Origin: Thiocystis violacea
Lineage (GTDB): Bacteria; Pseudomonadota; Gammaproteobacteria; Chromatiales; Chromatiaceae
Assembly: GCF_016583565.1 (NCBI RefSeq)
Contig: NZ_NRRF01000016.1
Span: forward strand, 1 to 64,000
Reading direction: 5' to 3'
DNA: 64,000 bases
The notes below the pieces were generated by a model that was given only the letters and a program-made list of their open reading frames with translations, made no database searches and was not told the origin of the DNA. Each line of letters starts with the position of its first letter. Position 1 is the first letter of the stretch. Positions 18,726 to 27,071 of this stretch are shown here, piece after piece. A program made the translations under genes and the position numbers.

Positions 18726-19682
18726 ATGCCAAGCATGTACCAGCCCCCCGTCAATGGCACCAAAGCTCTCGTCGATGGACACACACGCGTCTATTATGAC
18801 GGATACTGGATCAAGTATTACGAGGCTCCGCCGGACAGTTTCGAAGCCCGGCGCCAGCTGATTCAGGCGTTGACGCGGCGCCTGTTCAATCATGTCGAAC
18901 ACGGCATCAACATCCCCGGCGCGCGCTTGAAGGAAGCCCGCGAGGCCTATGAGGCCGAGACCGATACGGAGCGCAAGCGGGTCAACGGCGCCATGCTGGC
19001 CGGGGCACTGTTCAACCGCGCGGCCGACATCTTCCACAGTCTGGTCGATCTACAAACGGCGGGCGTCGAGATCGGCTCGGACCACACCCTGATGCGCGAG
19101 TGCGGGCACTGCCTCATCGAGGCACTCGAGCTCGGCAAGATGGTACGACACCGCGGCGGGGACGAGGGCATCGACGAACTCTGGGGCGAGCCCTTCAAGG
19201 CGTTCTCGATGCCGATCGAGGTCTTCTACTCCAGCCGCTACCTGAAGATCGCCATGACCATGCACGACATCGACCGCATCGCCGGGGTGATGAAAGACAC
19301 CTTCGCCGACAGCCGCCAAATCCTGGACATAGCACCCCGCATCGACGAGCTCGCGGAGACGGCCAAGCGCAAGTGCGAGATCCTCAGAACCGACCCGGCG
19401 GTCTTCGACGTCTGGCCGGCGTACGTGGTCGCGAGCGAGCGGCTCTGCAACCTAGAGCCCATCCTCCCCAGCACGCACGATGCCTGCGATATCCGCGAGG
19501 CGGTCGAGGGGACACGTCTGCTGCGCGAGGGCACGGACCTGGTGAGCTTCATCGTGCGCGCGCGCGTCCCCATGCCAAAGAGCATGCGGGAGTTCATCGA
19601 TCGCTGCCAACAATTCCGTCGGGCCTACATCGAGCCCAAGCTGACCGCCCTCGGCGGCCCCTCGCAGACGTCTTCCACCTAA
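18726..19682 (+). CDS. conserved hypothetical soluble protein
   Basis: A 318-residue protein, largely helical, with no signal peptide or membrane segment. Notable stretches are HTRVYYDGYWIKYYEAP near the N-terminus, a Cys/His cluster MRECGHCLIEALELGKMVRH, and the C-terminal SMREFIDRCQQFRRAYIEPK. I do not recognise a family. Starts at 18726 and 18735 are both possible; the frame is open to 18630. It ends 17 bp before the hydrolase gene at 19700, so the two probably form a short operon. Confidence 0.75.
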   Translation: MPSMYQPPVNGTKALVDGHTRVYYDGYWIKYYEAPPDSFEARRQLIQALTRRLFNHVEHGINIPGARLKEAREAYEAETDTERKRVNGAMLAGALFNRAADIFHSLVDLQTAGVEIGSDHTLMRECGHCLIEALELGKMVRHRGGDEGIDELWGEPFKAFSMPIEVFYSSRYLKIAMTMHDIDRIAGVMKDTFADSRQILDIAPRIDELAETAKRKCEILRTDPAVFDVWPAYVVASERLCNLEPILPSTHDACDIREAVEGTRLLREGTDLVSFIVRARVPMPKSMREFIDRCQQFRRAYIEPKLTALGGPSQTSST

Positions 19683-19699
19683 GCCGGAGCCGCGCCCAG

Positions 19700-20275
19700 A
19701 TGCTCGTCTATCTCCACGGACTCCATAGCTCGAGCCAGTCCATCAAGGGCCAACGCCTCAAGCGACGCCTGGCACCCTTCGAGGTGCGCGCCATCGATTA
19801 TCCGGCACACAGCCCCGATGCGGCCGTCGAGCAGTTGAGTGCCTTCTTCGCGGGATTGGGCGCGGCGCGGCCCGCCGTCGTTGGCAGCTCGATGGGCGGC
19901 TTTTACGGCCAATACCTGGCGCGACGCTTCGCACTATCGCATCTGTTCATGATCAATCCAGCCCTGACGCCCTGGACCCTGACATCGGTCGGTCTAGCGC
20001 CCTCGATCCTTGAGCAGACCCGCGCTTACGGCATCGAGAATCCCTGCGACGGGATCCCGACGACGGTCTTCCTGAATACCGGTGACGAGGTGATCGACTA
20101 CCGCATCGCCGAGCGACGCTACGCCCGGTGCGGGCGCCTCTTCATCTGGGAGGGGGGCGACCACGCCTTCCAGCAGATGGAGGAGGCGATCGCGATCATC
20201 CGCACCCATCTGCAGCGCGAGGAGCAGAGCGGGCGCGACGGGAACGCTGTGGCTCAAGCGCCGCCAGGCGAGTGA
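19700..20275 (+). CDS. YqiA/YcfP-type alpha/beta hydrolase
   Basis: A 191-residue single-domain alpha/beta hydrolase, probably an esterase. It starts with LVYLHGLHSSSQSIKG (oxyanion-hole region). It has the nucleophile elbow GSSMGG, an acidic residue in NTGDEVIDY and the catalytic histidine in GGDHAF, in the order and length of the YqiA/UPF0227 group. The ATG at 19700 lies 17 bp after the preceding gene. Its 3' end overlaps the convergent TraB-family gene by 22 bp. Natural substrate unknown. Confidence 0.85.
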   Translation: MLVYLHGLHSSSQSIKGQRLKRRLAPFEVRAIDYPAHSPDAAVEQLSAFFAGLGAARPAVVGSSMGGFYGQYLARRFALSHLFMINPALTPWTLTSVGLAPSILEQTRAYGIENPCDGIPTTVFLNTGDEVIDYRIAERRYARCGRLFIWEGGDHAFQQMEEAIAIIRTHLQREEQSGRDGNAVAQAPPGE

Positions 20276-21465
20276 AAGAGCGTTGCGACGATGCGGTAGC
20301 CCGCCACATAGGTGCCAATCCCGGCGCCCAAACTGCTGAGCAGGAAGACGACGAACACCCTGGACACCCGATTGCGCCACCATCCCCTCAAGGTCGCGAC
20401 ATCGGCCCGCAACCGGCTGAAATCGCCGACGCTCGGCTTACGCAGGTAGAGTTCGACCGCACCCGTCACCATGCCGGCCCCGATGGTGGGATTCAGGGTC
20501 GTGAGCGGTGCGGCAATGAAGGCCGAAACCACCGTGAGCGGGTGTCCGCCAGCGAGCAGCGTCCCAATAGCCGAGAGACCACCGGTAATGAGGATCCAAG
20601 CGGTCAGCAGATCCAGCCCGATCTCGGGTCCCATGGCGAACCCATAACCGAAACCGGCCAAAATGAGGCCGAGCAGGCCCCAACCCAGGATCTTCGGCCA
20701 CTTGCTCGGCGGCGGGATCTCCTCGAGAGCCGCGATGACAGCGGCGGGATCCCTCCCGTCGCGCTCCAAATCCTGGACCATGCCTTTAAGGTGCCCGACA
20801 CCGATCACGACCAAGACGCGCCGAACACCGAGACGCGCGGCTTCGCGCCGAAGCTTGGCCGCCATGTAGTGGTCACGCTCCTCGATCAAGGGGATATAGA
20901 GATCCCGGCGGTCGGCGGCGAACTCGGCAAAGGTGGTCTCCAGCACATCTCCTTCCTTGAGGCGCTCGATCTCGTCTTCCGTCACCTCATCAGAGTTCAC
21001 CATGGCCGCGAGCAAGCCAGCGAAGAGCCCATAACGCTTCCACCAGCCGAGATTCGCCGAGATCCTCTTGAGGGTGATGCCGATCTCCCGGTCGATCAAC
21101 ATGATCGGCAGATCACGCTCCTTGGCCAGACGCAGGGCGGCACGCTGCTCGGCACCTGGCTCGATGCCGAACTGATCGGCCAGGCGCTGCTGGTAGGCGG
21201 ACAGGGCCAGATTCGCGACCACCATGTAGACGCGGTTCTGTCGGATGACGGAGAAGAGGTCTAGCTGCGAGAGCGACTTCGGGTCCATCAGCGCACTGAA
21301 GCGGCTACGGCACAGCTCGACGGCGACGGCGTCATACTCGCCGGTCTGGATCAGCTTGCGGACCTGCTCGGCACTCGCGCGGGAGACATGTGCGGTGCCA
21401 AGGAGCGTGACCTCGACGCCCGCGTCCAGGACCATGTCAACTTGGGGTTCTAGCGGCTCGACCAT
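20254..21465 (-). CDS. TraB/PrgY-family membrane protein
   Basis: A 403-residue protein with an N-terminal TraB/Tiki-like domain (about 10-240) showing the signature VTLLGTAHVS, then AVAVELCRSRF and VVIGVGHLKGM. The C-terminal part has about four transmembrane segments (about 255-395) with conserved polar loops (NPTIGAGMVTGAVELYLRKP). This architecture matches the TraB/PrgY group, whose enterococcal member dampens pheromone signalling; eukaryotic relatives are Tiki proteases. The GTAH and GH motifs would be metal/catalytic residues. The bacterial chromosomal function is not known. Confidence 0.88.
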   Translation of the reverse strand: MVEPLEPQVDMVLDAGVEVTLLGTAHVSRASAEQVRKLIQTGEYDAVAVELCRSRFSALMDPKSLSQLDLFSVIRQNRVYMVVANLALSAYQQRLADQFGIEPGAEQRAALRLAKERDLPIMLIDREIGITLKRISANLGWWKRYGLFAGLLAAMVNSDEVTEDEIERLKEGDVLETTFAEFAADRRDLYIPLIEERDHYMAAKLRREAARLGVRRVLVVIGVGHLKGMVQDLERDGRDPAAVIAALEEIPPPSKWPKILGWGLLGLILAGFGYGFAMGPEIGLDLLTAWILITGGLSAIGTLLAGGHPLTVVSAFIAAPLTTLNPTIGAGMVTGAVELYLRKPSVGDFSRLRADVATLRGWWRNRVSRVFVVFLLSSLGAGIGTYVAGYRIVATLFHSPGGA

Positions 21466-21635
21466 GGGCTATCGTCACTGGCCAGAGTGGACAAAAGAGC
21501 GGCATCATACCTCAGGGCCGGACGGGTTTCCCGCCTGTCATCGCAGAAATGCCAGGCGGCGTACCCGCCTTGGGGCAGGCGTCCAGGTGCCTTATCATCT
21601 GCAGCCCATTCATCCCTGACGGCAAGGACAAGACC

Positions 21636-22082
21636 ATGGATTCATCGCTCGACGGCCCCAAGTCACGACCGCTGCCCGGGCGCACTGGGAGGCTCATGGC
21701 GCTCGTGGCACTGGCCGCTATCGCCGGCTGCAGCCCGGTCAAGAAGGACAAGATGGCCGTCACCCTGCAGAACGCAACCAATGCCTACCAATCCGCGCTC
21801 AGATGGGGCTACTTCGAGAATGCCTTCGGCTTTGTCGATCCCGCAAAGCGTCAGGACAAGGACATGCCAGAGGCGCTGGAGGACATCAGACTAACGGGCT
21901 ACGACGTCGTGCAAGCGCCCGTGATGAAAGAGGACTCCAACACGGCGCTCCAGATCGTGAAGATCGAGTACCTCCATCAGGACAGACAGGTCGTCAAGAC
22001 ACTGACGGATCGCCAGCTCTGGCGCTACGATGAAGCGGAGAAAAAGTGGTGGCTGGAGTCGGGTCTACCCAAATTCGAGTAG
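21636..22082 (+). CDS. small lipoprotein
   Basis: A 148-residue protein with a basic N-terminus, a hydrophobic segment and the lipobox LAAIAGC, so lipid attachment at the cysteine (about residue 29) is expected. The mature part is a compact alpha/beta domain of about 120 residues ending near WRYDEAEKKWWLESGLPKF. The ATG at 21636 has AAGGA at about 8 bases; the open frame back to 21549 lacks one. Outer-membrane attachment is likely because no Asp follows the Cys (CSPVKK). It is convergent with the next lipoprotein gene (28-bp gap). Family not recognised. Confidence 0.82.
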   Translation: MDSSLDGPKSRPLPGRTGRLMALVALAAIAGCSPVKKDKMAVTLQNATNAYQSALRWGYFENAFGFVDPAKRQDKDMPEALEDIRLTGYDVVQAPVMKEDSNTALQIVKIEYLHQDRQVVKTLTDRQLWRYDEAEKKWWLESGLPKFE

Positions 22083-22110
22083 ACAGCACCAGACGCACCA
22101 TCGCTTGACC

Positions 22111-22401
22111 TCAAGGCATACCCGCGAAGAGCGCGCCAAGCCGGTCGAGCTCGAGCTGGCGATCGGGCGTCAGGTTGGCGCGGGTCGCCCGCAGGGCATG
22201 CCAGGCGTGCCCCGCCTCCCCGACCTGGCCGTCCGCCAAGAGATCCTTGACGCGCCTGAGTTCGGCCGCGAACGGATCCCCATCCATGGCATCCACCACG
22301 ACGAGATCGACATCAGACGTCACCTCTGGCGCCTGCTGGACCGATCGGTCGCAAGCGGTCAGCGCCAAAACCAAACAGAAGAGCGGTGCGACGCGAGGCA
22401 T
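22111..22401 (-). CDS. short lipoprotein, unknown function
   Basis: A 96-residue protein with a type II signal sequence (MPRVAPLFCLVLALTAC, Cys 17) and a short mature region with a helix-rich C-terminus. The start is the ATG at 22401; a much longer frame to 22749 is antisense to the DUF3301 gene and lacks a signal sequence. It is divergent from DUF3301 by 48 bp and convergent with the lipoprotein at 21636. No family recognised. Confidence 0.7.
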   Translation of the reverse strand: MPRVAPLFCLVLALTACDRSVQQAPEVTSDVDLVVVDAMDGDPFAAELRRVKDLLADGQVGEAGHAWHALRATRANLTPDRQLELDRLGALFAGMP

Positions 22402-22449
22402 CCGAAACCTCAGCCATCGCCCGCGTGCGTCGGATCCGACAGGAGCCCC

Positions 22450-22764
22450 ATGGACAATCTGCTTGCCATCTTTCTGATTCTCGTCTTGAGCTGGTTTTGG
22501 CTGGACAGCCTGCGCGCACGCGAGATCGCAACGGCCATCTGCCAGGCGGCGTGCAAGCAACGCAGCCTTCAATTCCTCGATCAGGCCGTGGCTCTGCGCC
22601 GCCTGGGCCTGTCCTGGCGCACCGAAGGAATGCGCATTCGACGGGTCTATCGGTTCGACTTCAGCGAGGAGGGCACCGGGCGACGCAACGGCTACGTCGT
22701 GATGCGCGGATTGAATCTGGAGGAGTTGAGCTTCGGTCTGCCCACACAAACGCGTGACGCCTGA
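22450..22764 (+). CDS. DUF3301 membrane-anchored protein
   Basis: A 104-residue protein with an N-terminal hydrophobic helix (LLAIFLILVLSWFWLDSL) followed by a conserved soluble part: REIATAICQAACKQRSLQFLDQ, then LRRLGLSW and RVYRFDFSEEGTGRRNGYV. This is the DUF3301 pattern of gammaproteobacteria. The ATG at 22450 has a perfect AGGAG at about 5 bases. It ends just before sspB on the other strand. Function unknown. Confidence 0.9.
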   Translation: MDNLLAIFLILVLSWFWLDSLRAREIATAICQAACKQRSLQFLDQAVALRRLGLSWRTEGMRIRRVYRFDFSEEGTGRRNGYVVMRGLNLEELSFGLPTQTRDA

Positions 22765-22788
22765 ATCAAAGGCCCAATGAGAGGGCGA

Positions 22789-23280
22789 CTACTTCACGAC
22801 CTTGAGAGTTGGACCTCGCCCCTTGCCCTTGCCCTTATCGCGTGGCGCTGTCGGGCTCGGGCCGCCGCCGGCCTCGCCGGAGGCGTCGGCAATCGGCTTG
22901 AGCCTGGGGGCTGGCGCGGCATCCACGCCGGCAGGTTCCACGTCAGGGTAGCGCGGCTCGGGAAACACCATGCCCTGCCCGTTCTCGCGCGTGAAAATGC
23001 CGATCGCGGCCTCGCTCGGGACCATGACCTCCCGCGCCGAGCCGCTGAAACGCGCGTTGAACTGGATCCAATCGTTACCGATGACCAAGCCCTTGACCGC
23101 ACTCGGCGAGATATTGAGCACGATCCGCCCGTCGTCGACGAACTCCATGGGCACCAGCGCCCCCGGAAACGCCGCGTCCACGACCAAGTGCGGTGTCATC
23201 TGGTTGTCCAGAATCCAGTCGTAGATCGCCCGGATCAGATAGGGCTTGCTGGAGGTCATGCTGTCGGCGTCGTCGATCAT
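22789..23280 (-). CDS. sspB: ClpXP protease specificity-enhancing factor SspB
   Basis: Adaptor that delivers ssrA-tagged proteins to ClpXP. The 163-residue protein has the conserved N-terminal substrate-binding domain (KPYLIRAIYDWILDNQMTPH, then PSAVKGLVIGNDWIQFNARF). A long Pro/Gly/Lys linker follows, and the short C-terminal ClpX-binding peptide ends TLKVVK. The ATG at 23280 overlaps the sspA stop by one base (TGATG); an internal ATG at 23259 gives the more usual N-terminus and is an alternative. The sspA-sspB pairing is standard. Confidence 0.95.
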   Translation of the reverse strand: MIDDADSMTSSKPYLIRAIYDWILDNQMTPHLVVDAAFPGALVPMEFVDDGRIVLNISPSAVKGLVIGNDWIQFNARFSGSAREVMVPSEAAIGIFTRENGQGMVFPEPRYPDVEPAGVDAAPAPRLKPIADASGEAGGGPSPTAPRDKGKGKGRGPTLKVVK

Positions 23281-23915
23281 CAGGCAGCGTCCGCGATCAT
23301 CTCCTTCTCTGCCTCGGTCAGGCTTTGGCGGAAGGCATCCCAAGTGAAAATACGCTTCATGTAGACGCGGATCGCGTCCGCCTGCGACGGCAGCTCCACA
23401 CCCAGCACGGGCAAACGCCACAGCAGAGGTGCGACACAGCAGTCGACCAGGGAGAACTCCTCGCTCATGAAGAACGGATGCGCCGAGAAGACCGGCGCGG
23501 TCACCGTCAGGCTCTCGCGCAGCTCCTTGCGGGCTTGCTCGACCTCCTTGCCCTCACCCTTGAGGATGCGCCCCATGAGCGTGTACCAATCGCGGTCGAC
23601 CCGGTACATGAACAGCCGCGCGCTCGCACGCGAGACCGGGTCGACGGGCAGCAGGGGCGGATGCGGAAAGCGCTCGTCGAGATATTCCATGATGATGCGC
23701 GATTCGTAGAGGCGCAGATCCCGGTCGACGAAAGTCGGAACAGTCCCATAGGGATTGAAATCCATGACCTCATCGGGGAGCGCGTCGGCATCGACGTCGA
23801 CCACGTCCACGGCGATACCCTTCTCCGCGAGCACCATCCTGACGCGATGGCAATAGGGGCAAACGGGATCGGAAAATAGGGTCATCAGTGCTCGTCTGCT
23901 TGCGGCCTCTGCCAT
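23280..23915 (-). CDS. sspA: stringent starvation protein A
   Basis: RNA-polymerase-associated protein with a glutathione-S-transferase fold that in E. coli affects stress and stationary-phase transcription. The 211-residue protein has an N-terminal thioredoxin-like domain (LFSDPVCPYCHRVRMVLAEK; NPYGTVPTFVDRDL; LYESRIIMEYLDE) and a C-terminal helical domain. It carries a C-P-Y-C pair at 19-22, so redox activity is possible. It precedes sspB with a one-base overlap. The ATG at 23915 is the only in-frame start near the conserved part, although an internal ATG (MTLFSDP, 23885) could also serve. Confidence 0.95.
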   Translation of the reverse strand: MAEAASRRALMTLFSDPVCPYCHRVRMVLAEKGIAVDVVDVDADALPDEVMDFNPYGTVPTFVDRDLRLYESRIIMEYLDERFPHPPLLPVDPVSRASARLFMYRVDRDWYTLMGRILKGEGKEVEQARKELRESLTVTAPVFSAHPFFMSEEFSLVDCCVAPLLWRLPVLGVELPSQADAIRVYMKRIFTWDAFRQSLTEAEKEMIADAA

Positions 23916-24301
23916 TTTTCCCTTCTCCAGCGCTAAGGCGGAGCCCGGCAGGGCTCTTTACAAAGAAATCAGGCCGACTCGATCCAAGCCGACATCCGAG
24001 TGTCCGCGGTGTCCTCGACCCTAATTGGATCTCGTTCGAGGTACCGGTGCTCGCTCTGCCCCGCCCAAGGGACCGGGGGGGCCGTGCACGCCACTTATTG
24101 AGCTGTCAAGTATACGCGCTGACGGACGCCTTCACGGGCGTTTTTATCTGAACGGCAACCATCGCGCCATGGGAAAGACGCGACTGCATGCCGATCGCGG
24201 TCGCTGAGCGCGCGGGATCTCAAAACACGACCCGGACCGCCGGAGCCAATCAGGGCCGTCAAGGTGGGACGATCGCCCCCGAGGGGGCGATCGGTGTCCG
24301 A
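23916..24301. other. intergenic region between petC and sspA
   Basis: About 385 bp, both flanking genes on the minus strand. A plus-strand hairpin ACGCC/GGCGT with a 6-base loop and a T5 run lies at 24126-24145 and looks like a small intrinsic terminator, although no plus-strand gene precedes it. TATACT on the minus strand near 24109-24114 could be a -10 for sspA. The petC-side hairpin (24270-24293) is listed separately. No protein gene is supported. Confidence 0.4.
24270..24293 (-). terminator. hairpin downstream of petABC
   Basis: Arms CGATCGCCCCC and GGGGGCGATCG (11 bp each, 2-base centre) lie 9 bp after the petC stop. The stem is very stable but not followed by a T-run, so termination would be partial or Rho-assisted. 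The position directly after the last gene of the bc1 operon supports a transcript-end role. Confidence 0.5.
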
Positions 24302-25033
24302 TCAATGGACGTCTTTCCAGAACTCTTTCTTGAGCAGGTAGGCAAAGATGAAGAGCACGCCCAGGAACAGCAGGACGTACATACCCAAGCGCTCCCGCTG
24401 GAGCTTGAAGGGCTCGCCCGCGTAGGTCAGGAAGGCCGTGATGTCGCGCACCATGGTGTCGTACTCCTTGGGAGAGAGCGACCCCTGTTCGACCAGTTTG
24501 ACACCCTCGATCTCCGGCGTCGCACCTGGCTCCTCCGGCGGCTCCATCTCGGCCTCTTGCTTACCCTGGAGATCGCCCAGCACGTGGGGCATTCCGACCA
24601 GCGGGAAGACCACGTTGTTCACGCCGTAAGGACGGGTGTCGTCCTGGTAGAAGCTCTTCAGATAGGTGTAGACCCAATCCGGAGAGCGCCAGCGCGTCAC
24701 CAGCGTGAGGTCAGGCACGGCGGTGCCGAACCACTTCAGGGCATCATCCGCGCGCATGGCGTTCGTCATCAGATCGCCTGGCTTGGCATCACCGAAGAGC
24801 AGGTTCTGCCGCAGGCTGACCTCGTCGATACCGAGATCCGCCGCCATGCGGTTGTAGCGCATGTACTGGAGCGAATGGCAGCCCATGCAGTAGTTGACGT
24901 AATACTTGGCGCCGCGCTGCAGGGACGCCTGATCCCGCAGATCGATATCCGCGTGCTCCAGGTGCGCCGTCTCGGAAGCCAGCAGCGCGACCGGCGCCAG
25001 GAGCAGAAGGGTGGCAAGGATCAGCTTTCTCAT
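24302..25033 (-). CDS. petC: ubiquinol-cytochrome c reductase, cytochrome c1
   Basis: Membrane-anchored c-type cytochrome of the bc1 complex, facing the periplasm. The 243-residue precursor has a signal peptide (about 1-20), the haem motif CMGCH at 49-53 and a C-terminal transmembrane anchor (about 215-235) with basic residues after it. It passes electrons from the Rieske centre to soluble or bound cytochromes; in a purple bacterium that closes cyclic photosynthetic electron flow. Its start overlaps the petB stop by 4 bp, so translation is coupled. Confidence 0.96.
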   Translation of the reverse strand: MRKLILATLLLLAPVALLASETAHLEHADIDLRDQASLQRGAKYYVNYCMGCHSLQYMRYNRMAADLGIDEVSLRQNLLFGDAKPGDLMTNAMRADDALKWFGTAVPDLTLVTRWRSPDWVYTYLKSFYQDDTRPYGVNNVVFPLVGMPHVLGDLQGKQEAEMEPPEEPGATPEIEGVKLVEQGSLSPKEYDTMVRDITAFLTYAGEPFKLQRERLGMYVLLFLGVLFIFAYLLKKEFWKDVH

Positions 25034-26274
25034 GAGGTCACCCTCTCCGGAACGGGCTTGGTCTTGTCCAAGGCGCTATAGATCGGCATCAGCAGGAAGT
25101 AGGCGAAGTAAAGCCCCGTGAAGATGCGTGAGAGGAGCGTGGAGAGATCGGACGCCGGCTGCATGCCGAGCCACGCCAGAACCACGAAGGAAACGGCGAA
25201 GATTCCGGTCGCCCACTTGAAGATCGGCCCCTTATAACGCATGGACTTCACAGGACTGCGATCGAGCCAGGGCAGCACGAAGAGGATCAGGATCGCTGCG
25301 AACATGACGACGACGCCCGGGAACTGCGAATCCCACATCGGCGGGACGGCACGCAACATGGCGTAGAAGGGCGTGAAATACCAGACCGGTGCGATGTGCG
25401 CAGGCGTCTGCATGGGGTTGGCGGGCTGGAAGTTGGGCGCCTCCAGGAAGATACCGCCGAAGGTGGGCATGAAGAACATCACGGCACTGAAGAGCGCCAG
25501 GAAGACCACGACCCCCATGAGATCCTTGACCGTGTAGTAGGGGTGGAAGGGAATGCCATCGGCGGGAGCCTTATCGCTCCAGCGATTGCCCTTTGGCCCC
25601 TGCTTGATCTCGATGCCGTCCGGGTTGTTCGAGCCGACATGGTGCAAAGCCACGATGTGGACGAAGACCAGCCCGACGAGGAGGAAGGGCAGCAGGAAGT
25701 GGAAGGCGAAGAAGCGGTTCAGCGTCGCGTCCGAGATGACGTAGTCACCACGCACCCAGACCGACAGATCCTCACCCACGCCAGGGACGGCCGCGAAGAG
25801 GTTGACGATGACCTGCGCGCCCCAGTAGGACATCTGGCCCCAGGGAAGCAGATAGCCGAAGAAGGCGGTCGCCATCATGACGAGGTAGATGACCACACCG
25901 ATGATCCACAACAACTCGCGTGGCTTGCGGTAGGAGCCCCACAGCAAGGCGCGGAACATGTGCATGTAGATGACGATGAAGAAGGCCGACGCACCCGTGG
26001 AATGCATGTAGCGGATCAGCCAACCCCAGTCGACATCACGCATGATGTACTCGACGGAGGCGAAAGCCAGCGTGGCGTCCGGCTTATAGTTCATCGCCAG
26101 CCAAATCCCGGTGAGGATCTGCAGGACCAGCGTGAGAATCGCCAAGGAGCCAAAGAAGGACCAGAAATTCAGGTTCTTCGGTGCGTAATACTCGGAGAGA
26201 TGGGCGCGCCAGGTCTCCGTCAGCGGAAATCGCTTGTCGATCCAATTGAGGTTTTCGGTCTTTTCAGCACTCAT
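25030..26274 (-). CDS. petB: ubiquinol-cytochrome c reductase, cytochrome b
   Basis: Polytopic diheme subunit of the bc1 complex, 414 residues with about eight transmembrane helices. Recognisable parts include GIWLAMNYKPD, the haem-ligand helices around HSTGASAFFIVIYMHMFR and FHFLLPFLLVGLVFVHIVALH, and the Qo-site PxxW region, here PIYSALD-distal with PAHIAPVWYF in the middle. It oxidises quinol at the outer site and reduces quinone at the inner site. It starts where petA stops (one-base overlap) and is followed by petC with a 4-bp overlap: a tight petA-petB-petC operon. Confidence 0.97.
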   Translation of the reverse strand: MSAEKTENLNWIDKRFPLTETWRAHLSEYYAPKNLNFWSFFGSLAILTLVLQILTGIWLAMNYKPDATLAFASVEYIMRDVDWGWLIRYMHSTGASAFFIVIYMHMFRALLWGSYRKPRELLWIIGVVIYLVMMATAFFGYLLPWGQMSYWGAQVIVNLFAAVPGVGEDLSVWVRGDYVISDATLNRFFAFHFLLPFLLVGLVFVHIVALHHVGSNNPDGIEIKQGPKGNRWSDKAPADGIPFHPYYTVKDLMGVVVFLALFSAVMFFMPTFGGIFLEAPNFQPANPMQTPAHIAPVWYFTPFYAMLRAVPPMWDSQFPGVVVMFAAILILFVLPWLDRSPVKSMRYKGPIFKWATGIFAVSFVVLAWLGMQPASDLSTLLSRIFTGLYFAYFLLMPIYSALDKTKPVPERVTS

Positions 26275-26867
26275 CAGGCCGCTCCTCGATCTTCACCGAC
26301 CAGAATGGTGGTGTCGTTAAGGTAGGTGTGCTTCGGGATCACCAGATTGGTGGGCGCCGGGACACCTTTGAACACCCGAGCCGCGAGATCGAACTTCGAT
26401 CCATGGCAGGGACAGAAGAAGCCGCCCTTCCACTGCTCGCCGAGATCCTCGGGAGCGAACTCTGGCCGGTACGTCGGCGAGCACCCGAGGTGGGTGCAGA
26501 TGCCGATGGCCACCAGATACTCCGGCTTGATCGAACGCGTGGGGTTCTGGCAATACTCAGGCTGCTGAGCGACGGTCGAACTGGGATCGACCAGTCTTGG
26601 ATCATTGCTCGACAGCGCCTCGAGCATCTCGGGCGTGCGATACACGACCCAGATGGGCTTCCCGCGCCATTTGACGCGCAGCAGGGCGCCTGGCTCCAGT
26701 TTACTGACGTCCGCCTCGACCGGCGCACCTGCGGCTCGAGCGCGAGCGCTCGGGTTCATGGATGCAACGAACGGGACGAGGGTGTATCCGGCACCAATGG
26801 CACCGACCACGCTGGTCGCGGCAACGAGCACTCGTCGCCTCATTTTGTTCACGCCTTGCGCGCTCAT
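26274..26867 (-). CDS. petA: ubiquinol-cytochrome c reductase, Rieske iron-sulfur subunit
   Basis: 2Fe-2S subunit of the bc1 complex, 197 residues. An N-terminal twin-arginine-like stretch (KMRRRVLVAATS) and transmembrane helix (about 12-33) precede a flexible hinge and the Rieske domain. The cluster ligands are C124 and H126 in CTHLGC and C152 and H155 in CPCHGS; the disulfide cysteines C129 and C154 are present. The start at 26867 places the membrane anchor at the usual distance; the frame is open to 26897. It is the first gene of the operon; about 200 bp of comparatively A/T-rich DNA upstream should hold the promoter. Confidence 0.97.
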   Translation of the reverse strand: MSAQGVNKMRRRVLVAATSVVGAIGAGYTLVPFVASMNPSARARAAGAPVEADVSKLEPGALLRVKWRGKPIWVVYRTPEMLEALSSNDPRLVDPSSTVAQQPEYCQNPTRSIKPEYLVAIGICTHLGCSPTYRPEFAPEDLGEQWKGGFFCPCHGSKFDLAARVFKGVPAPTNLVIPKHTYLNDTTILVGEDRGAA

Positions 26868-27071
26868 AGGCCAATATCCCCCGGCTGTTGCGAGCACTGC
26901 CAGGCCTTCCAGGCAAGCACCCCACGCAGCTTGGATGAAACATTCAAGTGGAAAATTTAAGAATATGACGATTGACTATAAAATCGACCGCGCATTCTCT
27001 TCGATACGAACGAGAGAGGTCAAGGAAAAAGCCGAAAAACAGTAGGTTTAGCAACTGCGCCACCACCCTCG

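Noticed and set aside
26940..27045. A/T-rich stretch upstream of petA as a specific promoter
   Set aside because: Several -10-like hexamers are present but no -35 at acceptable spacing on the minus strand could be singled out.
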